A stretch of DNA of 64,000 bases from Actinokineospora baliensis (lineage in GTDB: Bacteria > Actinomycetota > Actinomycetes > Mycobacteriales > Pseudonocardiaceae): the NCBI RefSeq assembly GCF_016907695.1, contig NZ_JAFBCK010000001.1:5568001-5632000 (forward strand). The letters are read 5' to 3'. Shown piece after piece: positions 9,401 to 17,534 of the stretch. Made by a program: the position numbers and the translations under genes. Each line of letters starts with the position of its first letter. Position 1 is the stretch's first letter. The notes below the pieces were generated by a model, which saw only the letters and a list, made by a program, of their open reading frames with translations, was not told where the DNA came from and searched no databases.

Positions 9401-12270
9401 TCGACGGTGCGCACGCCGACACCGAGTTCCTGGCCGCGGGGTTCGACTCGGTCGGCCTGGTGGAGCTGAGCGACCGGCTCTCCCGCGACCACGGGCTCTC
9501 GTTGTACCCCACGGTGTTCTTCGAGTACCCGACCCCGCGCGGCTTCGCGGAGTTCCTCGACGCGGAGTCGTTCACCGTCCCCCACTCCGCTCCCGAGCCG
9601 ACCCCGGCCGCGCCGACGATCGCTGAACCGGTCGCGGAGGCACCCGAGCCGAGGGAGCGCGACATCGCCGTCGTCGGCGCCGCCATCCGCGTCCCGACCG
9701 CGCACGGCCTCGACGAGTTCTGGGACCTCCTGCGCTCCGGCCGCGACACCGTGGGCCAGGTCCCCGCCGACCGGCGCGGTCCGAAGCCGGACGGGCACGC
9801 GTCCTTCCTGGACCAGGTCGACCTGTTCGACCCGGCCCCGTTCCGCATCTCCGCGCGGGAGGCCCCGCTGATCGACCCGCAGGCCAGAGTGGTCTACGAG
9901 ACGATCTGGGAGGCGCTGGAGCACGGTGGGCGGATGGGCCAGCGGGCCAGGTCGAGCCGGACCGGGCTGTGGATCGGCTACAGCCACGACCACTACCACG
10001 AGGAGCGGGCCCGCCACGGCGTCGCGGCCGGTCGGGGGCTCGGCCTGGAGGCGATGATCCCGAACCGGCTGTCGTACCTGATGGACTGGCACGGGCCGAG
10101 CGTCCTGGTGAACACGCTGTGCTCCTCGACCCTGGTCGCGTTGCACACCGCGGTCCAGCACCTGCGCTCCGGGGACGTCGACACCGCCGTCGTCGCTGGT
10201 GTGCACGCCGCGATCAGCCCCGAGTACTTCGAGTCGATGCGCGAGCTGGCGGCGCTCTCGCCGGGCGCGCGGTGTCGGGCGTTCGACGCCGCCGCGGACG
10301 GCTTCGCCCCCGGTGAGGGCGCGGTGGCGGTGGTGCTGCGCAGGCACACCGACGCCGTCGAGGCAGGCGACTCGGTGTTGGGCCTGGTCAAGGGCATCGC
10401 GGTCAACCACGGCGGCCGCACCACGCGCTACTCCGCGCCCAGCCCCCGCGCCCAGCGCGAAGTGATCACCGCCGCGCTCGCCGACGCCGGGGTGGCCGCG
10501 GAGAGCATCGGGCTGCTGGAGGCGCACGGCACCGGGACCGCGCTCGGCGACCCCATCGAGGTCGAGGGGGCGACGGCGGCGTGGCGCGCGCAGACCGAGC
10601 GTGCGCAGTTCTGCGCGCTGGGATCGGTCAAGTCCAACATCGGGCACCTGGAGCCAGCGGCCGGGCTGGCCGGGGTGCTGAAGGTGCTGCTGGCCATGCG
10701 GCACGGCCAGGTCCCGCCGACCCTGCACGTGACCAGGCCCAACGACCACATCCGGTTCGAGGGCACCCCGTTCTACGTCGCCGACCGCGCCCACGACTGG
10801 TCGCGCGGGCAGCAGCCCAGGCGGGGCGCGGTGTCGGCGTTCGGGATGGGCGGGGTCAACGCCCACGTCATCCTGGAGGAGGCCCCGGGTACACCCGCAG
10901 CACCACAGCTGCCGCGCACCAGCCACGTCGTGCGGGTCAGCGGGGCGTCCGAGCGGTCGGTCCGCGACCTGGCGGCCCGCTACGCGGCGGACCTCGGACC
11001 AGGCACGCCGCTGGTCGACTTCGCGCACACCGCCAACACCGGCCGGGCCGAGCACCGGTTCCGGGTGGCCGTGCGCGGCGCCGACGCCGGTGAGCTGGCC
11101 ACCGCGTTGACCTCCGTGGCCACCGGCGCCACCCCGATCGCCCGGCTCACCACCGCCAGTCCACCGGTCGCGTTCCTGTTCACCGGGCAGGGCTCGCAGT
11201 ACGCGGGCATGGGTCGCGAGCTCTACGACGCCGAGCCGGTGTTCCGCGACGCCATCGACGAGTGCGCCGACCTGCTGTCCATCCCGTTGCTCGACCTGCT
11301 GGCCAGCGAGCGGCTGACCGACACCGCGAACACGCAGGTCGGGATCGTGTCGACGCAGGTCGCGCTGCTGCGGCTGCTGGCGGCGTGGGGCATCCGGCCC
11401 GATCTGGTGGCCGGGCACAGCGTCGGTGAACTGACCGCCGTGCACGCCGCGGGCGCGATAGGGCTGCCGGACCTGATGCGGCTCACCGCGCGGCGCGGGG
11501 AACTCATGCAGGCGCAGCCCACCACCGGCGGCATGGCGGTCGTGCACGCCGACCCGAACGAGGTGCACAGCGCGCTGTTCGGCCACCCCGAGGTCGAGGT
11601 CGCCGCGTACAACTCGCCGACCAACACCACCGTGGCGGGGCCGCACGCCGCGCTGGAGGCCTTCCGTGCCGCCTGCGCGCACCGGACGACCCCGTTGACG
11701 GTCAGCCACGCGTTCCACTCGGTGGCGATGGCGGGCGCGGTGGCCGCGTTCGTCGAGGCGGTCTCCGGCACGCGGATCACCGAACCGACCATCCCCGTGG
11801 TGTCCACGCTCAGCGGCGACTGGCACACCGCGACCACCCTGGCCGACCCCGGCGCGTGGGCTCGGGCGATCACCTCACCGGTGCGGTGGAGCGACGCGGT
11901 CGCCCGGCTGCACACGGCGGGCGCGGGCACGTACTGGGAGGTCGGACCCGCTCCGGTGCTGGTCGCGCTGGCCAAAGCGAACCTGCCGGGTGTGGACAAC
12001 CGCTACGAGCACGTGCTGCGCCGCGGCCAGGACCCGGTCGCGCGGCTGCACGCCGCCGTCGTCGACCGCTACGGCAGCGGCGACCCCGTCGACTGGACGG
12101 CCACTACCCCCGGGCGGGTGACCCCGGTGCCGACCTACGCGTTCGACCGGGCCGCGCACTGGGTCACGGTGCCCGATTCGTCCCGGAAGCCCGCCGAATA
12201 CGATCCGCCCCAGTTGATCGACGGCGCGCCCGCGACGGGCACGGGGATGGGGAGGAACGGCCATGGCTAG
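6406..12270 (+). CDS. Polyketide synthase KS-(AT remnant)-DH-ACP-KS-AT
   Basis: It continues the assembly line from the preceding synthase. Domains: KS (4-425, Cys175 in TACSSS, His308, His348); a linker with an apparent AT remnant (about 525-610); DH (692-960, His716, Asp872); ACP (985-1053, Ser1015 in GFDS); KS (1086-1496, Cys1239 in TLCSST); AT (1586-1922, Ser1672 in GHSVGE, and HAFHS around His1771, the signature usual for malonyl-CoA). The protein ends after the AT with no ACP, so its last module must be completed by the DH-KR-ACP of the protein at 13384. The DH is unusual: the motif reads HSVYRTAMLP, with Arg where Gly is usual, and DSVT lacks the usual Gln/His. This AT is the only intact one in the operon and may also feed the AT-less modules in trans (inference). 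The stop lies within the next gene's start (ATGGCTAG overlap). Confidence 0.94.
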   Translation: MTDRRIAVIGLAVRLPGAEDSTDLGALLRTDTVEVGPVPPARWARDRYVGDGPHRGTHERGAFLPDPFAFDHAAFNLAEGDARLLDPQQRVMLEVGAAALEDSGYLGVRRRLAAGVYIGARMNSYGFDHGRGLGAEPGEDPVAAALWGRSQNFAAAWLSDRLDLSGPSLVVDTACSSSLTAVWLACQGLLAGSAELAVVGAVDLLIDPLTYVLLSRTGALSAAGLCRTFDERADGYVPGEGAAALVLKPLAAAERDGDRVLAAITGWGANNDGATMGVTTPNLDAQIELLRSVYSTVDPSTVQYIEAHGTGTAIGDPIEVRALTEVFGEHGVATGSVALGSLKRRIGHLHSAAGMAGLAKLVLSLNQRRRPATAVERPNPRLRLATSPFHLPTEHGPWPEVPVRRAGISGFGFGGTNVHLVLEGIDHQIAGTSRAVEVLPLSAHTPEALRELAAQWTSFLTTNTDLANICATARLGRPQRAESIAVSGVDAAELSAGLRSWLLGKPVASGPIVVREPNAAAPPAWLVELDRTVPEVAAVLDRFEAAIGLPLDRFTDPLVAVSAMIAQLVALRANGIPEQALDVPSRWGSVAAACYDRGDLEQALAEALAGTNGHATTTPDGFSLTTRLQEDGVAALAAAVAHAHNTGHTIDWTAFQGGQPWHKHALPTAQATGRSLNLAEPRRSAEPGGPLTVEAGPDGYTFSRVFGPAETPIAQHSVYRTAMLPGVGWFDFLRQGVEAAGEFFYGVDDLLFHRPLIPEEPSLVVCRVERDGTFTVADDTGAAYVTGSLAAEAAPEPTPVPVGNLLTQCGPLHAGSWLYRWLRRIGYTHGRYYRNISWVAGVPGGGTLARIEGSRQRALNPDEVALFPGLLDSVTIAAIDPDNPVFGADDASAFIPLSVGRTRWHGSLDQAAYVRTEVAFWNHEACRVTQWVTDSDGRVLLEFGDISSKRVPLRAFSTDGELPAPPPVEAVARVEAPKSIVERPVVRDALSWFLAESGIDGAHADTEFLAAGFDSVGLVELSDRLSRDHGLSLYPTVFFEYPTPRGFAEFLDAESFTVPHSAPEPTPAAPTIAEPVAEAPEPRERDIAVVGAAIRVPTAHGLDEFWDLLRSGRDTVGQVPADRRGPKPDGHASFLDQVDLFDPAPFRISAREAPLIDPQARVVYETIWEALEHGGRMGQRARSSRTGLWIGYSHDHYHEERARHGVAAGRGLGLEAMIPNRLSYLMDWHGPSVLVNTLCSSTLVALHTAVQHLRSGDVDTAVVAGVHAAISPEYFESMRELAALSPGARCRAFDAAADGFAPGEGAVAVVLRRHTDAVEAGDSVLGLVKGIAVNHGGRTTRYSAPSPRAQREVITAALADAGVAAESIGLLEAHGTGTALGDPIEVEGATAAWRAQTERAQFCALGSVKSNIGHLEPAAGLAGVLKVLLAMRHGQVPPTLHVTRPNDHIRFEGTPFYVADRAHDWSRGQQPRRGAVSAFGMGGVNAHVILEEAPGTPAAPQLPRTSHVVRVSGASERSVRDLAARYAADLGPGTPLVDFAHTANTGRAEHRFRVAVRGADAGELATALTSVATGATPIARLTTASPPVAFLFTGQGSQYAGMGRELYDAEPVFRDAIDECADLLSIPLLDLLASERLTDTANTQVGIVSTQVALLRLLAAWGIRPDLVAGHSVGELTAVHAAGAIGLPDLMRLTARRGELMQAQPTTGGMAVVHADPNEVHSALFGHPEVEVAAYNSPTNTTVAGPHAALEAFRAACAHRTTPLTVSHAFHSVAMAGAVAAFVEAVSGTRITEPTIPVVSTLSGDWHTATTLADPGAWARAITSPVRWSDAVARLHTAGAGTYWEVGPAPVLVALAKANLPGVDNRYEHVLRRGQDPVARLHAAVVDRYGSGDPVDWTATTPGRVTPVPTYAFDRAAHWVTVPDSSRKPAEYDPPQLIDGAPATGTGMGRNGHG
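7975..8240 (+). other. Decayed acyltransferase segment inside the polyketide synthase
   Basis: Between the first KS and the DH of this protein (residues about 525-610) the sequence still resembles an AT backbone: a PEVAAVLDRFEAA stretch like the helix before the active site, then an MIAQLVALRANGI stretch and VAAACYDRGDLEQAL, which mirror the helices around a normal GHSxGE. The GHSxG itself is absent; SRWGS stands in its place, and no AFHS or YASH motif follows. I read it as an AT remnant or AT-docking region, as found in trans-AT synthases. The homology is by eye only. Confidence 0.5.
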
Positions 12271-13387
12271 CCAGGAGTACGGGCTGAAGCGGCACTTCAA
12301 CGAGGACGCCGCGGTGCTGATCGGGACGAAGGTGCTCGCGGTGCACCCCGGGTTCGACGTGGACGGCTACGCCGAGGAGGTCGCGGCCCGCATTCCGGGC
12401 AAGGAGCTCAAGGACCGGGTGCTGGTGCTCACCGAGGGCCTGCGCGACCGGCTGCCCGCCGACTACCCGGCCGCGGTCGAGGTCCTGCTGGCGATCCTGG
12501 GCGCCGAACTGGCCGAGGGCGAGGGCATGTTCAACGAGTCCTGGTTCCTCATGCCCGTGGCGCGGTTCGTCGAGGAGTACGGCCACGACCACCCCGAGGT
12601 GTCGCTGCGCGCGCTCGAGGAGATCACCCGCAGGCACACCGCCGAGTACGCGGTCCGCCCGTACATCGAGAAGCACTACGAGCTGACCATGGCCACCCTC
12701 GCGAAGTGGACGGCGTCGCCGAGCCACAACGTGCGCCGGGCGGCCAGCGAAGGCTGCCGATCCCGCCTGCCGTGGGCGAAGACGCTCACCCGGTTCGTCA
12801 AGGACCCTCGCCCCGTGCTGGAGATCCTGGAACCGCTGCGCTCCGACACCTCGGAGTACGTGCGCAAGTCGGTGGCCAACAACCTCAACGACATCACCAA
12901 GGACGACAGGGAGCTAGCGCTGGCCACCGCCACCCGCTGGCTCGCCGAGAGCACCACCCCGGAAACGGCGTGGATCGTCAAGCACGGCCTGCGCACCCTG
13001 GTGAAGAAGGGCGACCAGGACGCGCTGCGGCTGCTCGGGGCCACCGGCGGCGAGCACATCGAGGTCCCGTCCGTGCGGATCGCGCCGACCGCGATCTGGC
13101 TCGGCGAATCGGTGACCATCCGCGTGGACCTGGTCAACGGCGACAGCACCCCGCACTCGGTCACGGTCGACTACGTCGTGCACCACGTCCGCCAGGGCGG
13201 CAAGGCCATCCCCAAGGTGTTCAAGTTCGCCACGGTCGACCTGGGCGCGGGCGAACGCCGGACCCTGGAGAAGGTGCACAAGGTCCGGGAGATCCAAACC
13301 CGCCGCTACTACCCCGGCGACCACCTGGTCGACATCCAGGTCAACGGAACCGTCCTCGCCAGCGACAGATTCGAGCTGAGGCTGTGA
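12263..13387 (+). CDS. alkC: AlkC-family DNA glycosylase (HEAT-like repeats plus Ig-like domain), putative self-resistance
   Basis: This 374-aa protein resembles AlkC, the non-base-flipping bacterial glycosylase that removes alkylated bases such as 3-methyladenine. Residues 1-250 are helical HEAT-like repeats carrying the family's typical stretches (RRAASEGCRSRLPW near 155-168; SEYVRKSVANNLNDI near 197-211). Residues about 258-374 are predicted beta-rich, consistent with the Ig-like C-terminal domain known in one AlkC subfamily. The ATG overlaps the preceding synthase gene by 8 bases and the stop overlaps the next synthase start (GTGA), so it is embedded in one translational unit with the synthase and splits a module. 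AlkD- and AlkZ-type glycosylases are known self-resistance proteins in clusters for DNA-alkylating antibiotics (yatakemycin, azinomycin, trioxacarcin). By analogy this one may protect the producer; that role is inference, the family call is firm. Confidence 0.87.
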   Translation: MASQEYGLKRHFNEDAAVLIGTKVLAVHPGFDVDGYAEEVAARIPGKELKDRVLVLTEGLRDRLPADYPAAVEVLLAILGAELAEGEGMFNESWFLMPVARFVEEYGHDHPEVSLRALEEITRRHTAEYAVRPYIEKHYELTMATLAKWTASPSHNVRRAASEGCRSRLPWAKTLTRFVKDPRPVLEILEPLRSDTSEYVRKSVANNLNDITKDDRELALATATRWLAESTTPETAWIVKHGLRTLVKKGDQDALRLLGATGGEHIEVPSVRIAPTAIWLGESVTIRVDLVNGDSTPHSVTVDYVVHHVRQGGKAIPKVFKFATVDLGAGERRTLEKVHKVREIQTRRYYPGDHLVDIQVNGTVLASDRFELRL

Positions 13388-16300
13388 ACACCACTCTCGC
13401 ACCAGCGGACCCGGTCGTGGCGCACCACCTCGTGGGTGGGTCGCCGGTGCTCCCGGCCGCCGCGCAGGTAGACCTGCTGCTCACCACACTGGACGCCCGG
13501 CGGCCGGACCGCACCTGGCAATTGGACCAGGTGTCGTTCCTGGCGCCGGTGCGGGTGGTGGACCCGGTCGAGCTGCGCGTTGTCGAGGACGACCGCGTAA
13601 CGGCGTTGGCATCCGGCGCGGTGCGGCACTGCCAGGCGGTTGTGGCCGACCGACCGCTACCACCACCGACCTATGTGGACACCGCGGAGATGCGTGCCGG
13701 ATGCTCGGAGGCGGTGCCGCTGGCGGAGTTGGCGGCATGGCGGGCGAGCAGCGGGATCGAGTACGGCTCGACGTACCAGGCGATCCGGTCGCTGCACCGG
13801 GGTACGGACCGGGTGCTGGCGCTGGTCAGCTCCGGTGACGCCCCTGGTGGTTTCATCCCCGCCGCGGTGCTCGACAGCGCGTTCCAGTGCCTGGGGCTGC
13901 TCGACGGCGGAGCATCGGGGGCGTGTCTGCCGTGGGTAGTCGGTCGGATCTCGGCGCGGCGGCACGTGCGCGGGACAGTGCTGGTCCTGGTGGAGCGCAC
14001 CGGTTCCCGGGCTGGGCTGGTGCGTGGGCGCGCGACGGTGTGCAACCTGCAGGGCGAGGTGCTCGTCACGCTGGAGCGGATCACACTGAAGGGCGCGCCA
14101 GGAAGCCCCGGGCGGATCGCGACGACCCGGTGGTCGACGGTGGTTCCGATGCCGTCCGAGGGCGAGCCGGTAGTGGTGACGCCGGAGGAGTCGGTGCAGG
14201 CCTTGTTCGCGCGGGTGCGGGAACTGGCCGTCCAGCGACCGATGCCGGACCTGGTGTTCGTGACCCAACGCGGGCAGGACGTGTTCGGCGAGGACATCGA
14301 CCCGGTGCACGCGGCGGCGTGGGGGCTGGTGCGCACGTTGCGATTGGAGCACCCGCGGACGCGGATCCGGTTGGTGGACGGACCGATCGACGGCGCTGTG
14401 TGGTTCGACGAGCCAGAACTGGCCTACCGCGACGGGCAGTGGTTCGCGCCCTCCCACGAGCCGGTCGCCGTTGCCTCGGCTCGCCGGTCGTACACCGGTG
14501 GACGGTTCCTGATCACCGGTGGCATGGGCGGACTGGGGCTGCTGGTGGCCGAGGCGTTGGCCGCCGCCGGTGCCGCACACCTGACGCTGGTCGGACGGCG
14601 GGTGCCGGAGGAGCCTCGGCTGGACCGGTTGGCCACGCGGTGCGATGTGCGGACACTGGCGGTCGACGTGCGCTCACTGCCGGACCTCGGTCCGTTCGAC
14701 GGGATCTTCCACGCGGCCGGGGTCCTGCGGGACGGCTTGGCGCGTACCTTGACGTCGGAGCGGATCGCGGAAGTGTTGGCTCCCAAGGTCGATGGTGTTC
14801 ACGCCTTAGGCCGGGCCAGCGACTTCGTCGCACTCTTCTCCTCCATCTCGGCGGTTCACGGCAATCTGGGCCAGAGCTCCTACGCCGCAGCCAATGCCTA
14901 CCTCGACGGGTACGCAGCTTCTCGACGTGCGCGCGGAGAACCCTGGTACAGCCTCAACTGGGGGCTGTGGGCCGCGGGCATGGGCTCGCATGTCGCCGAA
15001 GGAGCCGCTCGGCGCGGCATTCCCGCACTGACCGCGGAAGACGGAATCGCCTTGCTGCACAACGCCTTGGCCCTGCCGCCGGGCAACTACAGCCTCACCG
15101 CACGAGAACCAGCCACCACAGAACCGAGGGAAGAGACGATGACGACCACACCCATCGCGCCGTCGAGCACCAGCGGCCTGTGGCCCGCGCTGTCGGCGAT
15201 CATGTGCCGCACACTGCACGTGGACAGCATCACCCCCGAGGACGACCTGCTGGAACTCGGTCTGGACTCGATGATGGCGGTAGAGGTAGCCGCAGCCCTG
15301 GCCGGTGAGGGCGTCGAACTCGACCCCGCCACCCTGTTCGACCACACCAACGTCGGCGCCCTGCTGGCCCACCTGACCGAGCTCGCCCCGGCGCACGCCG
15401 CACTTCCGCCGGTGCTCACGCCCCCGGCTACGCTGCCGCTCCCAGCCGCCGCAGCAGCGCCTGCCTACGCCGCCAACGGGGTGACATCGCCGCCGGTGCA
15501 GGCACCCCCCACCCCTCCTTTCCCAGTCCTACCAGCCGCCGCAGCCAGGCCGGTGCTCACGACCACTCAGGCCGCCACCTCCCCTGCGCAGGCGCCCTCG
15601 GTCACGCCTGCCACCGCAGCCGCACCGATCTACGTCACCACCGAGATGACAGCGCCGCCGGTCTTCACCTCCCCGCCGCAGGCACCCCCGACCACGCCAC
15701 CGCTCCCCGCCACACCAGCCGCGCCTGCCTACATCACCAACGACGTGACACCGTCCGTGCTCACGTCCGTCCCCGGGGCCACCTCCCCTGCGCAGGCGCT
15801 CCTGGTCACGCCTGCTGCCGCGGCCGCGCCGGTCCACATCACCGCCGAGGTGACGCCGCCTGCCGCGTTCGTGCCGGATTGGGACCGGTTCCGCGACACG
15901 TCCGCACCGGTCCCGACTGTTCCGGCGCCCCGCACCCACGCCGCCGAGCCGCGCCCGGCGGCCCGGACCACCGCCACCCCGCGGCGAACACTGCCGACCC
16001 GCTTGTCCGACGTGCCGGGGGGTTCTTTCCTCGACCGGCGCATCGACGCGCTCTCGGTGGACGACCGCGCCATCGTGGCCCGCGGTGACTACTTCTACGA
16101 GCCGGTGATCGAGGCGGCCGAGGGGTCCCAGATCAAGGTGGAAGGCCGCTGGCTGCTGAACTTCGCCTCCTACAGCTACCTCGGGCTGATCCGCCACGCC
16201 TACGTCGACCAGGCCGCCGAGCGCGCGGTCCGCGACCACGGCACCGGCGCGCACGGCGTCCGGCTGCTCGCGGGCACCCTGCACCTGCACCGCGAACTGG

Positions 16301-17208
16301 AGCTGACCATCGCGCGGTTCCTCGGCACCGAGGACGCGGTGATCTACACCAGCGGCTACATGTCCAATGTGGCCACTGTCGCGGCACTCGTCGGCCCCGG
16401 CGACCACGTGATCGGCGACGTGCACAACCACGCCAGCATCCTCGACGGCTACCGGCTCTCCGGCGCGAACGTCACTTCCTACGCGCACAACGACTTGGCG
16501 GACCTGGAGCGGGCATTGCGCAAGGCGGGCACCGCGGGCAAGCTCGTCATCACCGACGCGGTGTTCAGCATGGACGGCGACGTCGCCGACATCCCTGGTA
16601 TCAGCGACCTGTGCCACCGCTACGACGCCGCCCTGATGGTCGACGAGGCGCACTCGATCGGCGTACTCGGCAACACCGGCCGCGGCGTCGTCGAACACTT
16701 CGGACTGGACCCGGCCGCCGTACCGATCCGGATGGGCACCCTGTCGAAGACCATCCCCAGCACCGGCGGCTACGTCGCGGGCTCCGCCGACCTGGTGTTC
16801 GCCCTGAAGAACAACGCCCGCGGCTGGATGTTCTCAGCAGCGGGCACCCCACCCCAGGTCGCCGCCGCAAAGGCAGCGTTCGAGGTCATCGAAACCGCGC
16901 CCGAGTTGGTATCGGCACTGCGGACCCGCACCGACCGCTACCGCTCAGCGTTGCGCGAGTTGGGTTTCGACACCATGGGCAGCACCACCCCAGTCGTCCC
17001 GATCCGCTGCCGAGACACCACCCAAGCCCACGAAATGGCCCGCCTCTCCCAACGCAACGGCGTGTTCACCCAACCCATCACCTACCCCACCGTCCCCAAA
17101 ACCCTCCCCCGCCTCCGCACCATAGTCACCCTCAACCACACCGACGCCGAACTGGACCAGGCCATCGCCGTCCTAGCCGCCGCAGGCCGCACCGTGGGCC
17201 TCATCTAA
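13384..17208 (+). CDS. Polyketide synthase DH-KR-ACP with terminal alpha-oxoamine synthase
   Basis: The 1274-aa protein has no KS and completes the KS-AT at the end of the synthase at 6406. Domains: DH (1-240, HxxxGxxxxP with His15, DxxxQ at Asp164); KR (373-570, TGGMGGLG, YxxxN in SSYAAAN); ACP (598-666, Ser629 in LGLDS); a long Pro/Ala/Thr linker (about 670-865); then a fold-type I PLP enzyme (900-1270, DEAHSIG, Schiff-base Lys1122 in TLSKT) of the AONS/ALAS/SPT family. Such terminal AOS domains release a chain by decarboxylative condensation with an amino acid, giving an alpha-amino ketone; the amino acid used cannot be read from sequence. The GTG start at 13384 overlaps the alkC stop by GTGA; the same reading frame stays open upstream inside alkC, but there it is a shadow and the DH motif sits 14 residues after this GTG. 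Confidence 0.93.
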   Translation: MNTTLAPADPVVAHHLVGGSPVLPAAAQVDLLLTTLDARRPDRTWQLDQVSFLAPVRVVDPVELRVVEDDRVTALASGAVRHCQAVVADRPLPPPTYVDTAEMRAGCSEAVPLAELAAWRASSGIEYGSTYQAIRSLHRGTDRVLALVSSGDAPGGFIPAAVLDSAFQCLGLLDGGASGACLPWVVGRISARRHVRGTVLVLVERTGSRAGLVRGRATVCNLQGEVLVTLERITLKGAPGSPGRIATTRWSTVVPMPSEGEPVVVTPEESVQALFARVRELAVQRPMPDLVFVTQRGQDVFGEDIDPVHAAAWGLVRTLRLEHPRTRIRLVDGPIDGAVWFDEPELAYRDGQWFAPSHEPVAVASARRSYTGGRFLITGGMGGLGLLVAEALAAAGAAHLTLVGRRVPEEPRLDRLATRCDVRTLAVDVRSLPDLGPFDGIFHAAGVLRDGLARTLTSERIAEVLAPKVDGVHALGRASDFVALFSSISAVHGNLGQSSYAAANAYLDGYAASRRARGEPWYSLNWGLWAAGMGSHVAEGAARRGIPALTAEDGIALLHNALALPPGNYSLTAREPATTEPREETMTTTPIAPSSTSGLWPALSAIMCRTLHVDSITPEDDLLELGLDSMMAVEVAAALAGEGVELDPATLFDHTNVGALLAHLTELAPAHAALPPVLTPPATLPLPAAAAAPAYAANGVTSPPVQAPPTPPFPVLPAAAARPVLTTTQAATSPAQAPSVTPATAAAPIYVTTEMTAPPVFTSPPQAPPTTPPLPATPAAPAYITNDVTPSVLTSVPGATSPAQALLVTPAAAAAPVHITAEVTPPAAFVPDWDRFRDTSAPVPTVPAPRTHAAEPRPAARTTATPRRTLPTRLSDVPGGSFLDRRIDALSVDDRAIVARGDYFYEPVIEAAEGSQIKVEGRWLLNFASYSYLGLIRHAYVDQAAERAVRDHGTGAHGVRLLAGTLHLHRELELTIARFLGTEDAVIYTSGYMSNVATVAALVGPGDHVIGDVHNHASILDGYRLSGANVTSYAHNDLADLERALRKAGTAGKLVITDAVFSMDGDVADIPGISDLCHRYDAALMVDEAHSIGVLGNTGRGVVEHFGLDPAAVPIRMGTLSKTIPSTGGYVAGSADLVFALKNNARGWMFSAAGTPPQVAAAKAAFEVIETAPELVSALRTRTDRYRSALRELGFDTMGSTTPVVPIRCRDTTQAHEMARLSQRNGVFTQPITYPTVPKTLPRLRTIVTLNHTDAELDQAIAVLAAAGRTVGLI
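15402..15870 (+). repeat. Pro/Ala/Thr-rich interdomain linker with imperfect internal repeats
   Basis: Between ACP and AOS the protein has about 160 residues of low complexity. Units ending in APAY, APIY or APVH followed by an xT-x-xVT/MT segment recur (near nt 15460, 15615, 15722 and 15827), and TSPAQA occurs twice (near 15580 and 15783), so a block of roughly 200 bases looks duplicated and diverged. It probably acts as a flexible tether. Confidence 0.6.
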
Positions 17209-17280
17209 GCCACCGGCACCAGAACACACACACCGAGCCACACACCCAACCAGGACCACCGAGCCAGCCCCGCCAACCCG

Positions 17281-17359
17281 ACCACTGGACACTCGGAACA
17301 GCCGGTGCCACCCCAACAACCCGACCCCGACGCCAGAAGCAACCACTGGACACTCGGAA
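17281..17359. repeat. Pair of 18-bp direct repeats
   Basis: ACCACTGGACACTCGGAA occurs at 17281-17298 and again, identical, at 17342-17359. Confidence 0.85.
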
Positions 17360-17375
17360 GCCGCCCACCCAACTG

Positions 17376-17518
17376 CTCGATGGGGCGGACTTGTTTTGCG
17401 TGGGGTGGCGGCAGTCGTAGCCTTGCCTCGCTGCAGGGCCACGCTTTTCGGCCCCAGCTTTGCGGTCCTGCCACGGCTGGTGCAGGGGCCCCGCGCAAAA
17501 CAAGTTCGCCCCATCGAG
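17376..17518. repeat. Long inverted-repeat element (25-bp arms, one mismatch)
   Basis: The arm at 17376-17400 (beginning CTCGATGGGGCGGACTTG) is the reverse complement of 17494-17518 except for one base. The arms contain the run TTGTTTTGCG, strikingly AT-rich for this sequence. The centre holds a smaller hairpin, GGGCC-9 nt-GGCCC near 17436-17454. It could be a small non-autonomous mobile element, a REP-like palindrome, or a transcription-level structure; no target-site duplication was evident. Confidence 0.75.
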
Positions 17519-17534
17519 CACACCCACACCCCGC

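Noticed and set aside
7750..11826. A 1358-codon open frame on the minus strand inside the second synthase gene
   Set aside because: It is a shadow of the high-GC synthase gene. The protein is Arg/Gly/Asp-rich low complexity with no domain, while the plus strand encodes KS, DH, ACP and AT.
12706..13383. Upstream extension of the PKS-AOS frame through the alkC gene
   Set aside because: The extension is Arg/Pro/Gly-rich and unlike any protein. alkC in another frame is clearly coding and the DH domain begins right after GTG 13384.
17376..17518. Insertion sequence
   Set aside because: There is no transposase frame between the arms (93 bases only) and no clear target-site duplication. I kept it as an inverted-repeat element.
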